Positions 1-8,398 of a DNA stretch of 64,000 bases are shown here, one piece after another; positions within the stretch are counted from its first letter, which is position 1; each line of letters begins with the position of its first letter. Made by a program: the position numbers and the translations under genes. Below the pieces are notes generated by a model. The model worked only from the letters and a program-made list of their open reading frames with translations, had not been told where the DNA came from and did no database searches. Location of the stretch: contig CAYMEX010000011.1 of the NCBI GenBank assembly GCA_964389525.1, positions 28,011 through 92,010 of the forward strand, read 5' to 3'. Source of the stretch: JAFLTL01 sp964389525. Its GTDB lineage: Bacteria > Bacteroidota > Bacteroidia > Bacteroidales > Muribaculaceae.

Positions 1-375
1 ATACTCGACCTGGCGGACGTGGAGGTGTTCAGCGAAGACATACCGGGCTGGCTCGTCGCCAACGACGGCACCCTGACCATCGCGCTCGACGTGACCGTGA
101 GCGACGAACTCCGCCGCGAAGGTGTGGCACGCGATCTTGTAAACCGCATACAGAATATCCGCAAGAGCCGCAACTACGAGATAACCGACCGCATACGCCT
201 GACAGTCGAACCCAACCCGCTCACCGACGACGCTGTCGCCTCACACGGCAAATACATAGCTTCGCAGGTGCTTGCCGACTCCATCGAGACGGCGGCAATA
301 ACCTCGCCGGCCGAAGACTGTGTGCTCGACATCGACGGCGTGAACGTGAATGTGGAGATAAGCGTTATAAAATAA
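1..375 (+). CDS. ileS: Isoleucyl-tRNA synthetase, C-terminal fragment (cut by window edge)
   Basis: The frame is open from base 1 to a TAA at 373-375, so only about the last 124 residues are present. This part is the C-terminal region of the class I IleRS, which charges tRNA-Ile in the cytoplasm. The stretch ELRREGVARDLVNRIQNIRK is the conserved helix at the start of the final region of IleRS, followed by the DRIRLTVE strand. The catalytic HIGH and KMSKS motifs lie outside the window. The next gene on the same strand is TraR/DksA and then lspA, an order familiar from Bacteroidales. Confidence 0.93.
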   Translation: MLDLADVEVFSEDIPGWLVANDGTLTIALDVTVSDELRREGVARDLVNRIQNIRKSRNYEITDRIRLTVEPNPLTDDAVASHGKYIASQVLADSIETAAITSPAEDCVLDIDGVNVNVEISVIK

Positions 376-426
376 CACGTTGCCCCCACATCACCACGTT
401 TTCACCTATCCATCATGTTAAAAGCC

Positions 427-810
427 ATGAACGACAAGAAACGATACTCCGACGAGGATCTGCAGGAATTCAAAGAATTGATACTCACCAAGCTGGAAAA
501 GGCCCAGATTGACTATGACCTGTTGCGTGCCCAGATAGTGAATATCAACGACACCAACGACACTTCGCCCACATTCAAGGCACTTGAAGAGGGCGCGTCG
601 ACACTCGGCAAAGAAGAGGCCAGCCGCCTGGCCGAGCGTCAGCTGAAATTCATGAACAGTCTGAAAGCCGCTCTGGTGCGTATCGAGAACAAGACCTACG
701 GTGTAGACCGCATCACCGGCGAACTGATCCCCAAGGAGCGTCTTCGTGCCGTGCCTCACGCTACTCTCGGCATCGAACAGAAGCTCGGCACCACAAAGAA
801 GCAAGCCTAA
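427..810 (+). CDS. TraR/DksA-family protein without zinc-finger cysteines
   Basis: The roughly 127-residue protein has an N-terminal coiled-coil half (about residues 5-75) and the DksA/TraR C-terminal signature, visible as YGVDRITGELIPKERL followed by RAVPHATLGIE. Family members with a C4 finger bind RNA polymerase through the secondary channel. Here there is no cysteine anywhere in the protein, so no zinc can be held; the Cys of the usual YGxC position is Asp. An in-frame ATG exists at 415, but 427 is preferred because it gives the usual short N-terminus and has an A-rich stretch upstream. It ends 3 bases before lspA. The role as a transcription modulator is inferred from the family. Confidence 0.85.
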   Translation: MNDKKRYSDEDLQEFKELILTKLEKAQIDYDLLRAQIVNINDTNDTSPTFKALEEGASTLGKEEASRLAERQLKFMNSLKAALVRIENKTYGVDRITGELIPKERLRAVPHATLGIEQKLGTTKKQA

Positions 811-813
811 GAA

Positions 814-1518
814 ATGAACATCACCGGCTCATCCACAGCGACATCCATATCATCCAGCGCGTCGCACGGCAAACGGCTCGTGTGGCTTGCCGCGGCGATA
901 ATCATCGCCGTGCTTGTGGCCGACCAGGCTCTCAAGATCTGGGTCAAGACACATTTCTATCTCGGCGAGGAAGTCAGGATATTCTCCTGGTTCCGGCTCA
1001 TGTTTGTTGAAAACAACGGCATGGCCTTCGGCATGGAGATAGGCAGCAAACTGCTTCTGACGGTGCTTCGTATCGTCCTTGTCGTGGCACTTCTGTGGTA
1101 CATCAGAGCCATCGGCGTCATACGCGGAGTAAAACGCGGCTACATCGTGTGTCTGGCACTTATCGTGGCCGGCGCACTCGGCAATATCATCGACTGCGTC
1201 TTCTACGGCGAGATCTTCAACGACCCGTTCCCGCCTCGCGTGGCCGAGCTGTTTCCCGCCGGCGGCGGCTACGGCACCTGGCTTCACGGCAAAGTCGTCG
1301 ACATGCTGTATTTCCCGCTTTTCAGCTTCGACTGGCCCATGTGGATGCCTATTGTCGGAGGCGACCACTTCATATTCTTCCAGCCGGTGTTCAACCTCGC
1401 CGACTCGGCGATCACCATAGGCGTGCTCAGCCTCATATTATTCTATTCAAAAGAAATCGCCTCCCCGTCGCAGCTGCGCAAGGCAGCCGCCTCACATAGC
1501 GAGTCTGCCCAACAATGA
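814..1518 (+). CDS. lspA: Lipoprotein signal peptidase (signal peptidase II)
   Basis: LspA is the inner-membrane aspartyl protease that cuts the signal peptide of prolipoproteins before the lipid-modified Cys. The 234-residue protein has four hydrophobic segments. The two catalytic aspartates are in GNIIDCVFYG and FNLADSAITIG, and VENNGMAFG is the conserved first box. The long insertion between segments 3 and 4 (about residues 130-180) makes it longer than the E. coli enzyme and is usual in Bacteroidetes. It lies 3 bases after the TraR/DksA gene and overlaps the next gene by 4 bases. The window encodes many lipoproteins for it to process. Confidence 0.97.
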   Translation: MNITGSSTATSISSSASHGKRLVWLAAAIIIAVLVADQALKIWVKTHFYLGEEVRIFSWFRLMFVENNGMAFGMEIGSKLLLTVLRIVLVVALLWYIRAIGVIRGVKRGYIVCLALIVAGALGNIIDCVFYGEIFNDPFPPRVAELFPAGGGYGTWLHGKVVDMLYFPLFSFDWPMWMPIVGGDHFIFFQPVFNLADSAITIGVLSLILFYSKEIASPSQLRKAAASHSESAQQ

Positions 1519-2327
1519 GACTGACCGGGCTCACAATAGCGTTTGCGATCGCCGCGATCTCACTTGGCGGATGCCATAAGACACCCGAAGGGATCATACC
1601 GCCCGACCGCATGACCGATCTGCTCATCGACATGCACAAAGCCGAAGGCATCATCGACATGGGCTACCGCGACTGGGGCACCGACAGCTCCAAACTGCTC
1701 ATGCGCGACGCCGTATACCGACGCCACGGCGCCGACCAGGCGACCGTCGACAGCTCGCTCGCCTACTACGGCCGCCACATAGAGGAATACATGAAAATCT
1801 ACGACGAGGTGATCTCACGACTTGAAGAGGAACTTGACAAGTCGGAGACGATGGGCAACCAGAACATACAGATCGCCATCGTCGGAGATTCGGCCAATGC
1901 GTGGCCGCTGGCGCGAAGAATGTCGATAACCGGAGTCTCCCCCGCCAAGGTGGTGTCCTTTGCCCTCACGCGCGACGAAAACTGGCAAAAAGGCGATTTC
2001 TATACATGGAACGCCAAAGTCATCAACGCACGCGACCAGATCAAATGGCTTATCGGAGCCGAATATGCCGACGGATATCTTGAATGGAACACCGCCGAGT
2101 CGGCCGAAGGCAACGACGTCGTATCGCTTTCGCTACAGACCGACTCGGGCAGAAACCCCGAGCGTGTGTTCGGCTATGCCGTGACAGCCCCCAAAGGCAA
2201 CGAAATCATTTATCTCGACAGCATCTCGCTTGTGCGCGAGCGCATGAGCGGCCGCAATTATCCGCGCCGCAACAGGCAGCAACACATCATGCCGATCCCC
2301 GCCGACTCTATCGTGCCCAAGAAATAA
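1515..2327 (+). CDS. DUF4296 lipoprotein
   Basis: This 270-residue protein begins with a lipoprotein signal peptide; the lipobox is LGGC at about residues 17-20. The core (about residues 28-115), with PPDRMTDLLIDMHKAEG and the YGRHIEEYMKIYDEVI helix, matches the Bacteroidetes domain DUF4296. That domain is regularly found just after lspA, and its function is not known. The start codon overlaps the lspA stop (ATGA), indicating translational coupling. The remaining C-terminal half, about 150 residues, shows no recognisable motif. Confidence 0.85.
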   Translation: MRLTGLTIAFAIAAISLGGCHKTPEGIIPPDRMTDLLIDMHKAEGIIDMGYRDWGTDSSKLLMRDAVYRRHGADQATVDSSLAYYGRHIEEYMKIYDEVISRLEEELDKSETMGNQNIQIAIVGDSANAWPLARRMSITGVSPAKVVSFALTRDENWQKGDFYTWNAKVINARDQIKWLIGAEYADGYLEWNTAESAEGNDVVSLSLQTDSGRNPERVFGYAVTAPKGNEIIYLDSISLVRERMSGRNYPRRNRQQHIMPIPADSIVPKK

Positions 2328-2336
2328 TATCAGACC

Positions 2337-2422
2337 GTGTCAAAACGGTATCTGACATGAGAAATACCATTACTGAGTTGTGGGCCTACTGTCACACGCC
2401 CTTACAATTCAATATTGTATCA
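2337..2422. repeat. Dispersed repeat, copy 1
   Basis: These 86 bases align without gaps to 35096-35181; I count 19 mismatches (about 78% identity). Shared landmarks are GTGTCAAAA, TCTGACATG, GAAATACCA, GGGC[C/G]TACTGTC and CACGCCC[C/T]TACAA. Both copies start close to the end of a coding region. Function is unknown. Confidence 0.8.
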
Positions 2423-2442
2423 ACAAGGATGATCAGCAATAG

Positions 2443-2475
2443 AACGGGCAGACCGCAACAACCGGCCTGCCCGTT
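2443..2475. terminator. Bidirectional terminator between convergent genes
   Basis: AACGGGCAG at 2443-2451 pairs perfectly with CTGCCCGTT at 2467-2475 around a 15-base loop. It lies between the DUF4296 gene (plus) and the EEP gene (minus). The flanking T tract is weak. Confidence 0.55.
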
Positions 2476-2499
2476 TATGTATTACTTCAAATCAACCTT

Positions 2500-3522
2500 T
2501 TAGTAGCGGAACTTGACTAAAACGCCTTTGTGGTCGGTCGGCCATGTGCCGGCGGGAACTGAGATGGAGTCCATCGTCTGCTCAGGCACACGCTCATTGC
2601 GCACAATCGACGACTTCGGACCGACGACTATAGCATCAGCGACACTCCAGCCATCGGATGGAACATAATAGATGAAGTCGATGCGGTCGCGCTCGTCGGC
2701 GTCGGGAGCCCACGTGAGTTTTCCGACAGGAACCGCCGGATTATCTGACGGGAATGTGAATCCGGGATGTGTGACAGGATCGGGATATCTGTCGCGATAT
2801 GCGTCGCGGAAACCTGCCTCGTAGAGCAGCGACGAGCAGCTCCAGGGCACCACGGCTCCGTTATGATCCCAGAGGTTTTTCGTGTCCTCGCCCCAGTCAA
2901 GGTGCGAGGGCTCGTTGAAATCGCCTCCGAGCAGAATGAGATCGGCCTGCTGCTTCGCGGCATCGTCGATGATGACGCGGATTGCCTCGTCGCGGTGCGA
3001 CAGATCGTTGGCCGCCATGACGGAGTCGGTATCGGTCACCGGCGCGTCAATTTTCTGCCACGTGGTGCCGCTGTAGCCGCGCGGCATATAGCACTCGTAG
3101 TGTGTATAGTCGAGATGCGCCGTATAGACCACAACTTTCCTGCCGCCGACGTCGAGTGTCGTGCGTATGGCGCCGTTATGCTCGTCCCATACAGTAGCCT
3201 GATCCAACACAGGGTATTTCGATATCAGCTGCACGTCGCGGTCGCCGCTCTTGGCATTATACTCCAGCCCGCGCGCACGCAGCGAATCGAGCAGGGCGGG
3301 GATATGGAACGCATCCTCGCGATCATGTGCCTCGCTGAACATTACTATATCGGGATCGACACGCACAATCTCATCGACAACGGCCGAAAAGCCGTTCTCG
3401 ACAACTTTGGCCTCCATCCACACGTTGAGGTGCATGACACTCAACTCCCGCGACGAATCATGGGTCGCGCACGAGGCGCAACCCATGAGTAAAAGTCCGG
3501 CATATAAACCGAGATGTTTCAT
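2500..3522 (-). CDS. Endonuclease/exonuclease/phosphatase (EEP) family lipoprotein
   Basis: The 340-residue protein starts with a short lipoprotein signal (lipobox LLMGC, Cys about residue 15), so it is probably anchored in the outer membrane or periplasm. The full EEP catalytic set is visible in order: HLNVW (metal-binding Asn), the Glu in MFSEAH, YTAHLDY, GGDFNEPS (Asp/Asn), DRIDFIYY and the final PTDHKGV (catalytic His). The fold cleaves phosphate ester bonds in nucleic acids, inositol phosphates or sphingomyelin; the substrate cannot be read from the sequence. It follows the SusD gene by 14 bases in the same direction, so it probably acts on the ligand of that pair. Confidence 0.88.
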   Translation of the reverse strand: MKHLGLYAGLLLMGCASCATHDSSRELSVMHLNVWMEAKVVENGFSAVVDEIVRVDPDIVMFSEAHDREDAFHIPALLDSLRARGLEYNAKSGDRDVQLISKYPVLDQATVWDEHNGAIRTTLDVGGRKVVVYTAHLDYTHYECYMPRGYSGTTWQKIDAPVTDTDSVMAANDLSHRDEAIRVIIDDAAKQQADLILLGGDFNEPSHLDWGEDTKNLWDHNGAVVPWSCSSLLYEAGFRDAYRDRYPDPVTHPGFTFPSDNPAVPVGKLTWAPDADERDRIDFIYYVPSDGWSVADAIVVGPKSSIVRNERVPEQTMDSISVPAGTWPTDHKGVLVKFRY

Positions 3523-3536
3523 TTCTGTCTACATCA

Positions 3537-5078
3537 TTATTTTATTATCCACATCAGCTCGTTCCAGTCGTCGTTGCCTCCGAACTGACGCTGAAGAGCC
3601 TCGTCGAGAGCCTCGCGGTTGTAGTCGTACTCGCGTTTGTCGTACATCCAGCGCATCGGCATCTTTGTCGGGTCGGGGTTGAGATTGGTATTGGGATTGA
3701 TGGGAATTTCAGGATAGCCTGTGCGACGATAGTCGTAGTAGCACCAGTAGGTGTTGTGCATGAAGAAGTCGAGATACTTCTGTGTGAGCACTTCGCGCAG
3801 GTCTTTTTCAAATGAGGCTGCCGTGCATCCGAGCTGCATCTCAGGCTTAGCAAGGAAGCCGGTGATGTAGGCATCGTCTATGACGACTCCGTGACGGTAC
3901 TCGTCGGGGGTGTATGTGGCCGCAAACTCCATGCTGGCACGTATGCCCTCGTGGTAGTAATCATTGGCATTACCGCCGATCCAGCCGCGCAGACAAGCCT
4001 CGGCAAGGACGAAATTGAGTTCGGCATATCCCATCTGTATGGTGGGCTGGCCGGTTTCGACTTCCCAGAAGCGGTTGTTGACATTGGAGATCGACCCTTC
4101 GTTGTAGCGCGCAAGGATATCGGAATAGACGTCGGTGGGATTCACACCCAGATAAGCGTCGTAGCTGTCGGGACTTTTGTCGGACTCGCTCTTTGCGGGC
4201 TCGCAGTAATAGAACAGACGGCGGTCTTCATTTTTCTTCAGCTCGTCGATGATCGTGGTCGACACTCCCGCATACATGTTGAATTTCGACAGGTACAACG
4301 GGAAAAGCTGTGAGGAGAGCTTGCCGTAGACAAGCTGGAAGTTGTCGTTGCTGCTTGAGAACAGATCTTGTGTAGCGACAATCTTAGCAAAGCGCTCGGC
4401 AACTCTCAGATCGGCCTCACCTGTCTTTTTGGAGAGGTTGATGAGGATGCGCAGCTGCAGAGCCGACACGGCTTTCTTCCATTTGGCAGGATCACCTCCG
4501 TAGCAGAAATCGCCATCGAAATTGCGTGTGGCGGCCGAGAACTTGGCGTATGCCTGATCAAGGTCGTCAAGCATATACATCACCACTTCTTTCTGAGTGT
4601 CGTACTTTGGTTTGAAGATACCCTCCTCGCCTTTAAGCGCTTCGGAGTAAGGTATATCGCCGAGCGACATTGTGGCGTCGAACATGAAAAAGGCTTTCAT
4701 AAAGAGCTCTACGCCCTCATATGCCTCCTTGTCGACGGGATTGGCATTCTCCACCATGCGGCGCAGACTCATCATGCCGGTGTAACGGCCGAGACCCGAA
4801 CGCCCGATGACATTGTACTGCGTGTCGCGTGAGTCCTGCGAACCCTCCTGCCAGCTTATCTGCTTGGTGAAAAACATGTCGCCGAAATACCATTTGTCGC
4901 CACTCTTGCCGCCCATCGACAGAGCGTTCCAGAGCTGGCCGGTAAGCAACATGCCCGAAGAGGCGGTCGTTGTCGAGTCGGGGTCGGTGTTGAGTTCGTC
5001 GAATTTGCTGCAACCCAGCGGGAGCAACATTGCCGCCGCAAGTGCCCCTGTAGTCATATGTCGGAATATCTTGTTCAT
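3537..5078 (-). CDS. SusD/RagB-family nutrient-binding lipoprotein
   Basis: This is the surface lipoprotein lid that binds a ligand and closes over a SusC transporter. The start MNKIFRHM at 5078 is chosen over an in-frame ATG at 5090; it gives a signal peptide with lipobox LPLGC, followed by SKFDELNTDP, which is typical of mature SusD N-termini. TPR-like helices follow (for example AYEGVELFMKAFFMFDATMS and VSALQLRILINLSKK), and the C-terminal part (QKYLDFFMHNTYWCYYDYRR) matches the SusD-like subgroup. It sits 13 bases after the SusC gene and 14 before the EEP phosphoesterase. No glycoside hydrolase is in the operon. Confidence 0.94.
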   Translation of the reverse strand: MNKIFRHMTTGALAAAMLLPLGCSKFDELNTDPDSTTTASSGMLLTGQLWNALSMGGKSGDKWYFGDMFFTKQISWQEGSQDSRDTQYNVIGRSGLGRYTGMMSLRRMVENANPVDKEAYEGVELFMKAFFMFDATMSLGDIPYSEALKGEEGIFKPKYDTQKEVVMYMLDDLDQAYAKFSAATRNFDGDFCYGGDPAKWKKAVSALQLRILINLSKKTGEADLRVAERFAKIVATQDLFSSSNDNFQLVYGKLSSQLFPLYLSKFNMYAGVSTTIIDELKKNEDRRLFYYCEPAKSESDKSPDSYDAYLGVNPTDVYSDILARYNEGSISNVNNRFWEVETGQPTIQMGYAELNFVLAEACLRGWIGGNANDYYHEGIRASMEFAATYTPDEYRHGVVIDDAYITGFLAKPEMQLGCTAASFEKDLREVLTQKYLDFFMHNTYWCYYDYRRTGYPEIPINPNTNLNPDPTKMPMRWMYDKREYDYNREALDEALQRQFGGNDDWNELMWIIK

Positions 5079-5091
5079 TGTTATGCACATT

Positions 5092-8000
5092 TTAGAAGTT
5101 CAGCTTGACATTGAAACCAATGAGACGCACTGAAGGCGAATTTATATTCTCAGAGCCTCTGTCGGGGTCGGAGAACCGGAATCCCTTGGACCAGAGCAGC
5201 AGGTTCTGTCCCACGAGAGCGGCCTCGGCTCCCTTGATGATGCCCACACAGTATTTCTTGGGCAGACGATAGGCGATCGAGAGCTCACGGAGCTTGAAGA
5301 ATGTCATGTCGCGCTTGAAAATGCTCTTTGACGAACTGCCATAGTAGGAGCGGGCGAACGACTCATAGGAGACGGCCACATCGTTGGGAGCAAACACACG
5401 CGTATCTTCCAGAATATTGCCGTCGGAATCGTATTTCACGCTACCCGACACAATCTTGACACCCTCGGCGATATAGCCCTTGTGGTTGCCGTTGACAACC
5501 TCGTCGTAGCGCCACGCATTGTCGGAGTCGGGGTGAACGCCGGCATGCCACATGCGCGAGCTCATGTAATCGAACTGCAGACCGCCGACACGTCCGTCGA
5601 ACGAGAAGTTAAGCGTGAAATCCTTGTATCGGAACGAGTTGCTCCATCCCCATATGAAATCGGGTGTCTCGCGTCCGGCATATTTGGGGTAATTGCTTTC
5701 TTTCGGCATACCGTTATAGAGGATCAGCTGTCCGTCGGGAGCATACTCCCAGTCATACATGTCGATCCAATCCCACGTTTTTCCGGGTGCGACCCAAGGT
5801 TTCTGAGTTGAGTACATCTCGTCGACCTTGTAGTAGTAATAGCGGTCGGACGACCAGTTGACAGTCGAGGTCCAGGAGAAATCCTTGGTCTGGATGATGT
5901 CGCCTCTGACAGAAATCTCAAAACCCTTGCGCAGCTGCTCCTCTCCATAGTTGACCAGTGAGCTTGAGAAGCCCGATGCCTCACTGAGGCTCACGCTACG
6001 CTGAAGATTGTACTTGTGATTGCGGTAGAACGCGAAATCAAATCTCAGACGGTTGTTGAGAAGGAAGAGCTCTGTGCCTATTTCAAAGGCGTCGAGTGTC
6101 TCCGGCTCCAGATTGATGTCGCGCATCGATGATGGGAAGAAAGCCGCCGTCATGTTGCCCCAGTAGTTGCGCGAGATCGAGTAAACACTGTTGATGGAGT
6201 AGACTCCGGCCGGAGTCTTGGTGCGCGTCCACGATCCGCGTATTTTCCAGAAATTGATCACGTCCGGAAATTTCAACGCCTCGGTAGGCACAAAGCTGCC
6301 CGAGAAGGAGGGATAGAAATAAGAGCGCTTGTCTTTGCTCAGAGTCGAGGTCCAGTCATTTCGGCCGGTCACCTCAAGGAATATCATACTGCGCCACGAA
6401 GCACCGAATCGGCCATACACACTGTTGACCTGCTGGCGTGTCTGCGATGTCGACGCGTTGATAGGATCGTTAGAGGCTTTCAGCGAATAGTAGCCCGGAA
6501 GGTTAAGGCCATTCACGGTGCTTGCCGAGTAAGTCTCGCTCTCGCGATAGAAGATCGATCCTCCGACAAAGCCGTCAATCTCGAAATCACCGAGTTTCTT
6601 GTCGGCGACAAGCATGAAGTCGTCGGTTGTCGAGAAGCCGTTGTTGGTCGACTGCGAATACGCTCCCTTCATGTTTCCACGGGTCGAAATAGGCGTTTTA
6701 TTCTTACGCTTCGAGTAGAAGTAGTCACCGCCAAGACGCAGGGTCGCTTTCAGCCAGTCGGTAACATCGACAGTCACATCGAGGTGTCCGTTGGTGCTGT
6801 CCCACTGTCGTGACGCGGTTCTCTCATATGCGGTGAAGTACGGGTTGTTGTACCACCATCCGCAGTTCCAGTTCTGCTCCTGCTGCTCCTTGCCTGCAAT
6901 CCAGTAGTCGCGATAGTCGCGTATGTCGTAGTCGGCACCGGTCCAGATGAGAATATCGTAGAGGAAGCCGCCCTGACCGTATCCCTGACCGTTGGCACTC
7001 GAATACATGTTTTTGTTGTACTGCATTCCGGCATTCAGGTGCAGGCGCTGATAGTCCATCGTACCTCCGGCGATAAACGACAGTTTCTGCTGATCCTGAT
7101 TGGGATACTGACCCTTGTTGTAGACGTGATTGAGCGATGTCCTGAACGAGCCGTACTGTCCTTTCTGCGAAATGCTCACATTGTTGTTGGTGACGAGCGC
7201 CGGCTCAAGGAAGTTTTTAAGGTTATCCTTTCCTCTCGACACAAGGGGCATCTCCTCCCACTCATATGTCTTCGGGTTGTACTGCAGCGCCGTGCGTCCG
7301 ATATCGAGTTTGTCGCCCCACACATAGTCGTCAGTGCCATACTTGCCCGCACCTCCGGCACTGTAGCTCGTCTGCGGGGTAGGTATCTTCAGGAAACCGG
7401 CATGGAACATCGTGGACGATGCAACCGTCACATCAATGCCTTCCTTATTGGCTCTTTTGGTCGTGATCATAATGGCACCGCCACCTCCACGCGAGCCGTA
7501 GAGTGCCGATGCGGTCGAGCCCTTGAGCACGCTTATCGACTCGATATCCTCTGACGGAATATCGGAAATCTCAAGGTTGTAGTGCGGCACACCGTCGAGC
7601 ACAAGAAGAGGACTCATGCCACGGAGCTTAATGGATGCTCCACCTGCAAACTCCGTACTGTTGTTGATCTGCAGACCGGCGATCTTACCGGTGAGCGACG
7701 TGACCATCTCGGCGCCACGCGCCACATTGAGTTCGTCGCCCTTCACCTCCTGAACAGAGTAACCAAGCGCTTTCTGACTGCGTTTAAGACCGAGAGCGGT
7801 CACAACAACCTCGTCCATGACCTGCGATGTCTCTATCATGGTGATCTTGTAGTCGCGCTTGTCGGTCACAGGTATCTCCTGTTTCTCATAGCCGACATAT
7901 GTCACCTGAAGGATGTCGCCGACCGATGCGTCAAGTGCAAACTTTCCGTCGATATCGGTGCTCGTACCTAATTTTGTACCCTTTATAATGACGCTGGCTC

Positions 8001-8139
8001 CGAGTATCGGATCGCCCAGTTCATCACTGACGGTACCATGTATCTTAAATTTGTCAGCCGCCTGTGCACTGACTGTCAGAAAGAAAACAAATGCCAACAA
8101 TATCGGCAGATGCTTTCGTAGTCTCATAGTCATAAGCAT
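5092..8139 (-). CDS. SusC/RagA-family TonB-linked outer-membrane transporter
   Basis: This protein of about 1015 residues is a TonB-dependent importer. In order it shows a signal peptide ending near SAQAAD, a carboxypeptidase-regulatory-like domain (FKIHGTVSDELGDPILGASV), a plug domain with ALGLKRSQKALGYSVQEV, SPLLVLDGVPHYNLEISDIP and ALYGSRGGGGAIMITTKR, then a long beta-barrel ending in GFNVKLNF. The start at 8139 is preferred; the frame is open up to 8202 but the extra residues are not signal-like, and 8133 and 8127 are also possible. It is the first gene of the SusC-SusD-EEP operon. A C10 tract lies upstream. Confidence 0.95.
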   Translation of the reverse strand: MLMTMRLRKHLPILLAFVFFLTVSAQAADKFKIHGTVSDELGDPILGASVIIKGTKLGTSTDIDGKFALDASVGDILQVTYVGYEKQEIPVTDKRDYKITMIETSQVMDEVVVTALGLKRSQKALGYSVQEVKGDELNVARGAEMVTSLTGKIAGLQINNSTEFAGGASIKLRGMSPLLVLDGVPHYNLEISDIPSEDIESISVLKGSTASALYGSRGGGGAIMITTKRANKEGIDVTVASSTMFHAGFLKIPTPQTSYSAGGAGKYGTDDYVWGDKLDIGRTALQYNPKTYEWEEMPLVSRGKDNLKNFLEPALVTNNNVSISQKGQYGSFRTSLNHVYNKGQYPNQDQQKLSFIAGGTMDYQRLHLNAGMQYNKNMYSSANGQGYGQGGFLYDILIWTGADYDIRDYRDYWIAGKEQQEQNWNCGWWYNNPYFTAYERTASRQWDSTNGHLDVTVDVTDWLKATLRLGGDYFYSKRKNKTPISTRGNMKGAYSQSTNNGFSTTDDFMLVADKKLGDFEIDGFVGGSIFYRESETYSASTVNGLNLPGYYSLKASNDPINASTSQTRQQVNSVYGRFGASWRSMIFLEVTGRNDWTSTLSKDKRSYFYPSFSGSFVPTEALKFPDVINFWKIRGSWTRTKTPAGVYSINSVYSISRNYWGNMTAAFFPSSMRDINLEPETLDAFEIGTELFLLNNRLRFDFAFYRNHKYNLQRSVSLSEASGFSSSLVNYGEEQLRKGFEISVRGDIIQTKDFSWTSTVNWSSDRYYYYKVDEMYSTQKPWVAPGKTWDWIDMYDWEYAPDGQLILYNGMPKESNYPKYAGRETPDFIWGWSNSFRYKDFTLNFSFDGRVGGLQFDYMSSRMWHAGVHPDSDNAWRYDEVVNGNHKGYIAEGVKIVSGSVKYDSDGNILEDTRVFAPNDVAVSYESFARSYYGSSSKSIFKRDMTFFKLRELSIAYRLPKKYCVGIIKGAEAALVGQNLLLWSKGFRFSDPDRGSENINSPSVRLIGFNVKLNF

Positions 8140-8199
8140 TTGTTTGAATAATGTGATTATTTGTTGATTGATTTTTTTGCAAATTACATTTATTGTTTG

Positions 8200-8233
8200 C
8201 AAATATATACATATTTTAATACGCCCCCCCCCC
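8200..8233 (-). promoter_or_regulatory. Possible susC promoter with a homopolymer C/G tract
   Basis: On the minus strand TATATTTG (8207 to 8200) fits the Bacteroidales -7 element. Where the -33 element should be there is instead a run of ten C on the plus strand (G on the minus strand) at 8224-8233. Promoter assignment is inference from consensus. Confidence 0.45.
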
Positions 8234-8398
8234 TATCAGTTAATTTGTGTTAAGAACAGCATTTTATTTCACATATATTCTAAATAATTTAACACTCAAC
8301 TGCCACCATGAAAGTAATAAAAAACTGTGTCCGACAATTTCATGCCGGAAATATGATAAAAGATAAGATGCAGCCGAGATGATGCCTGCAGAGCGGAA

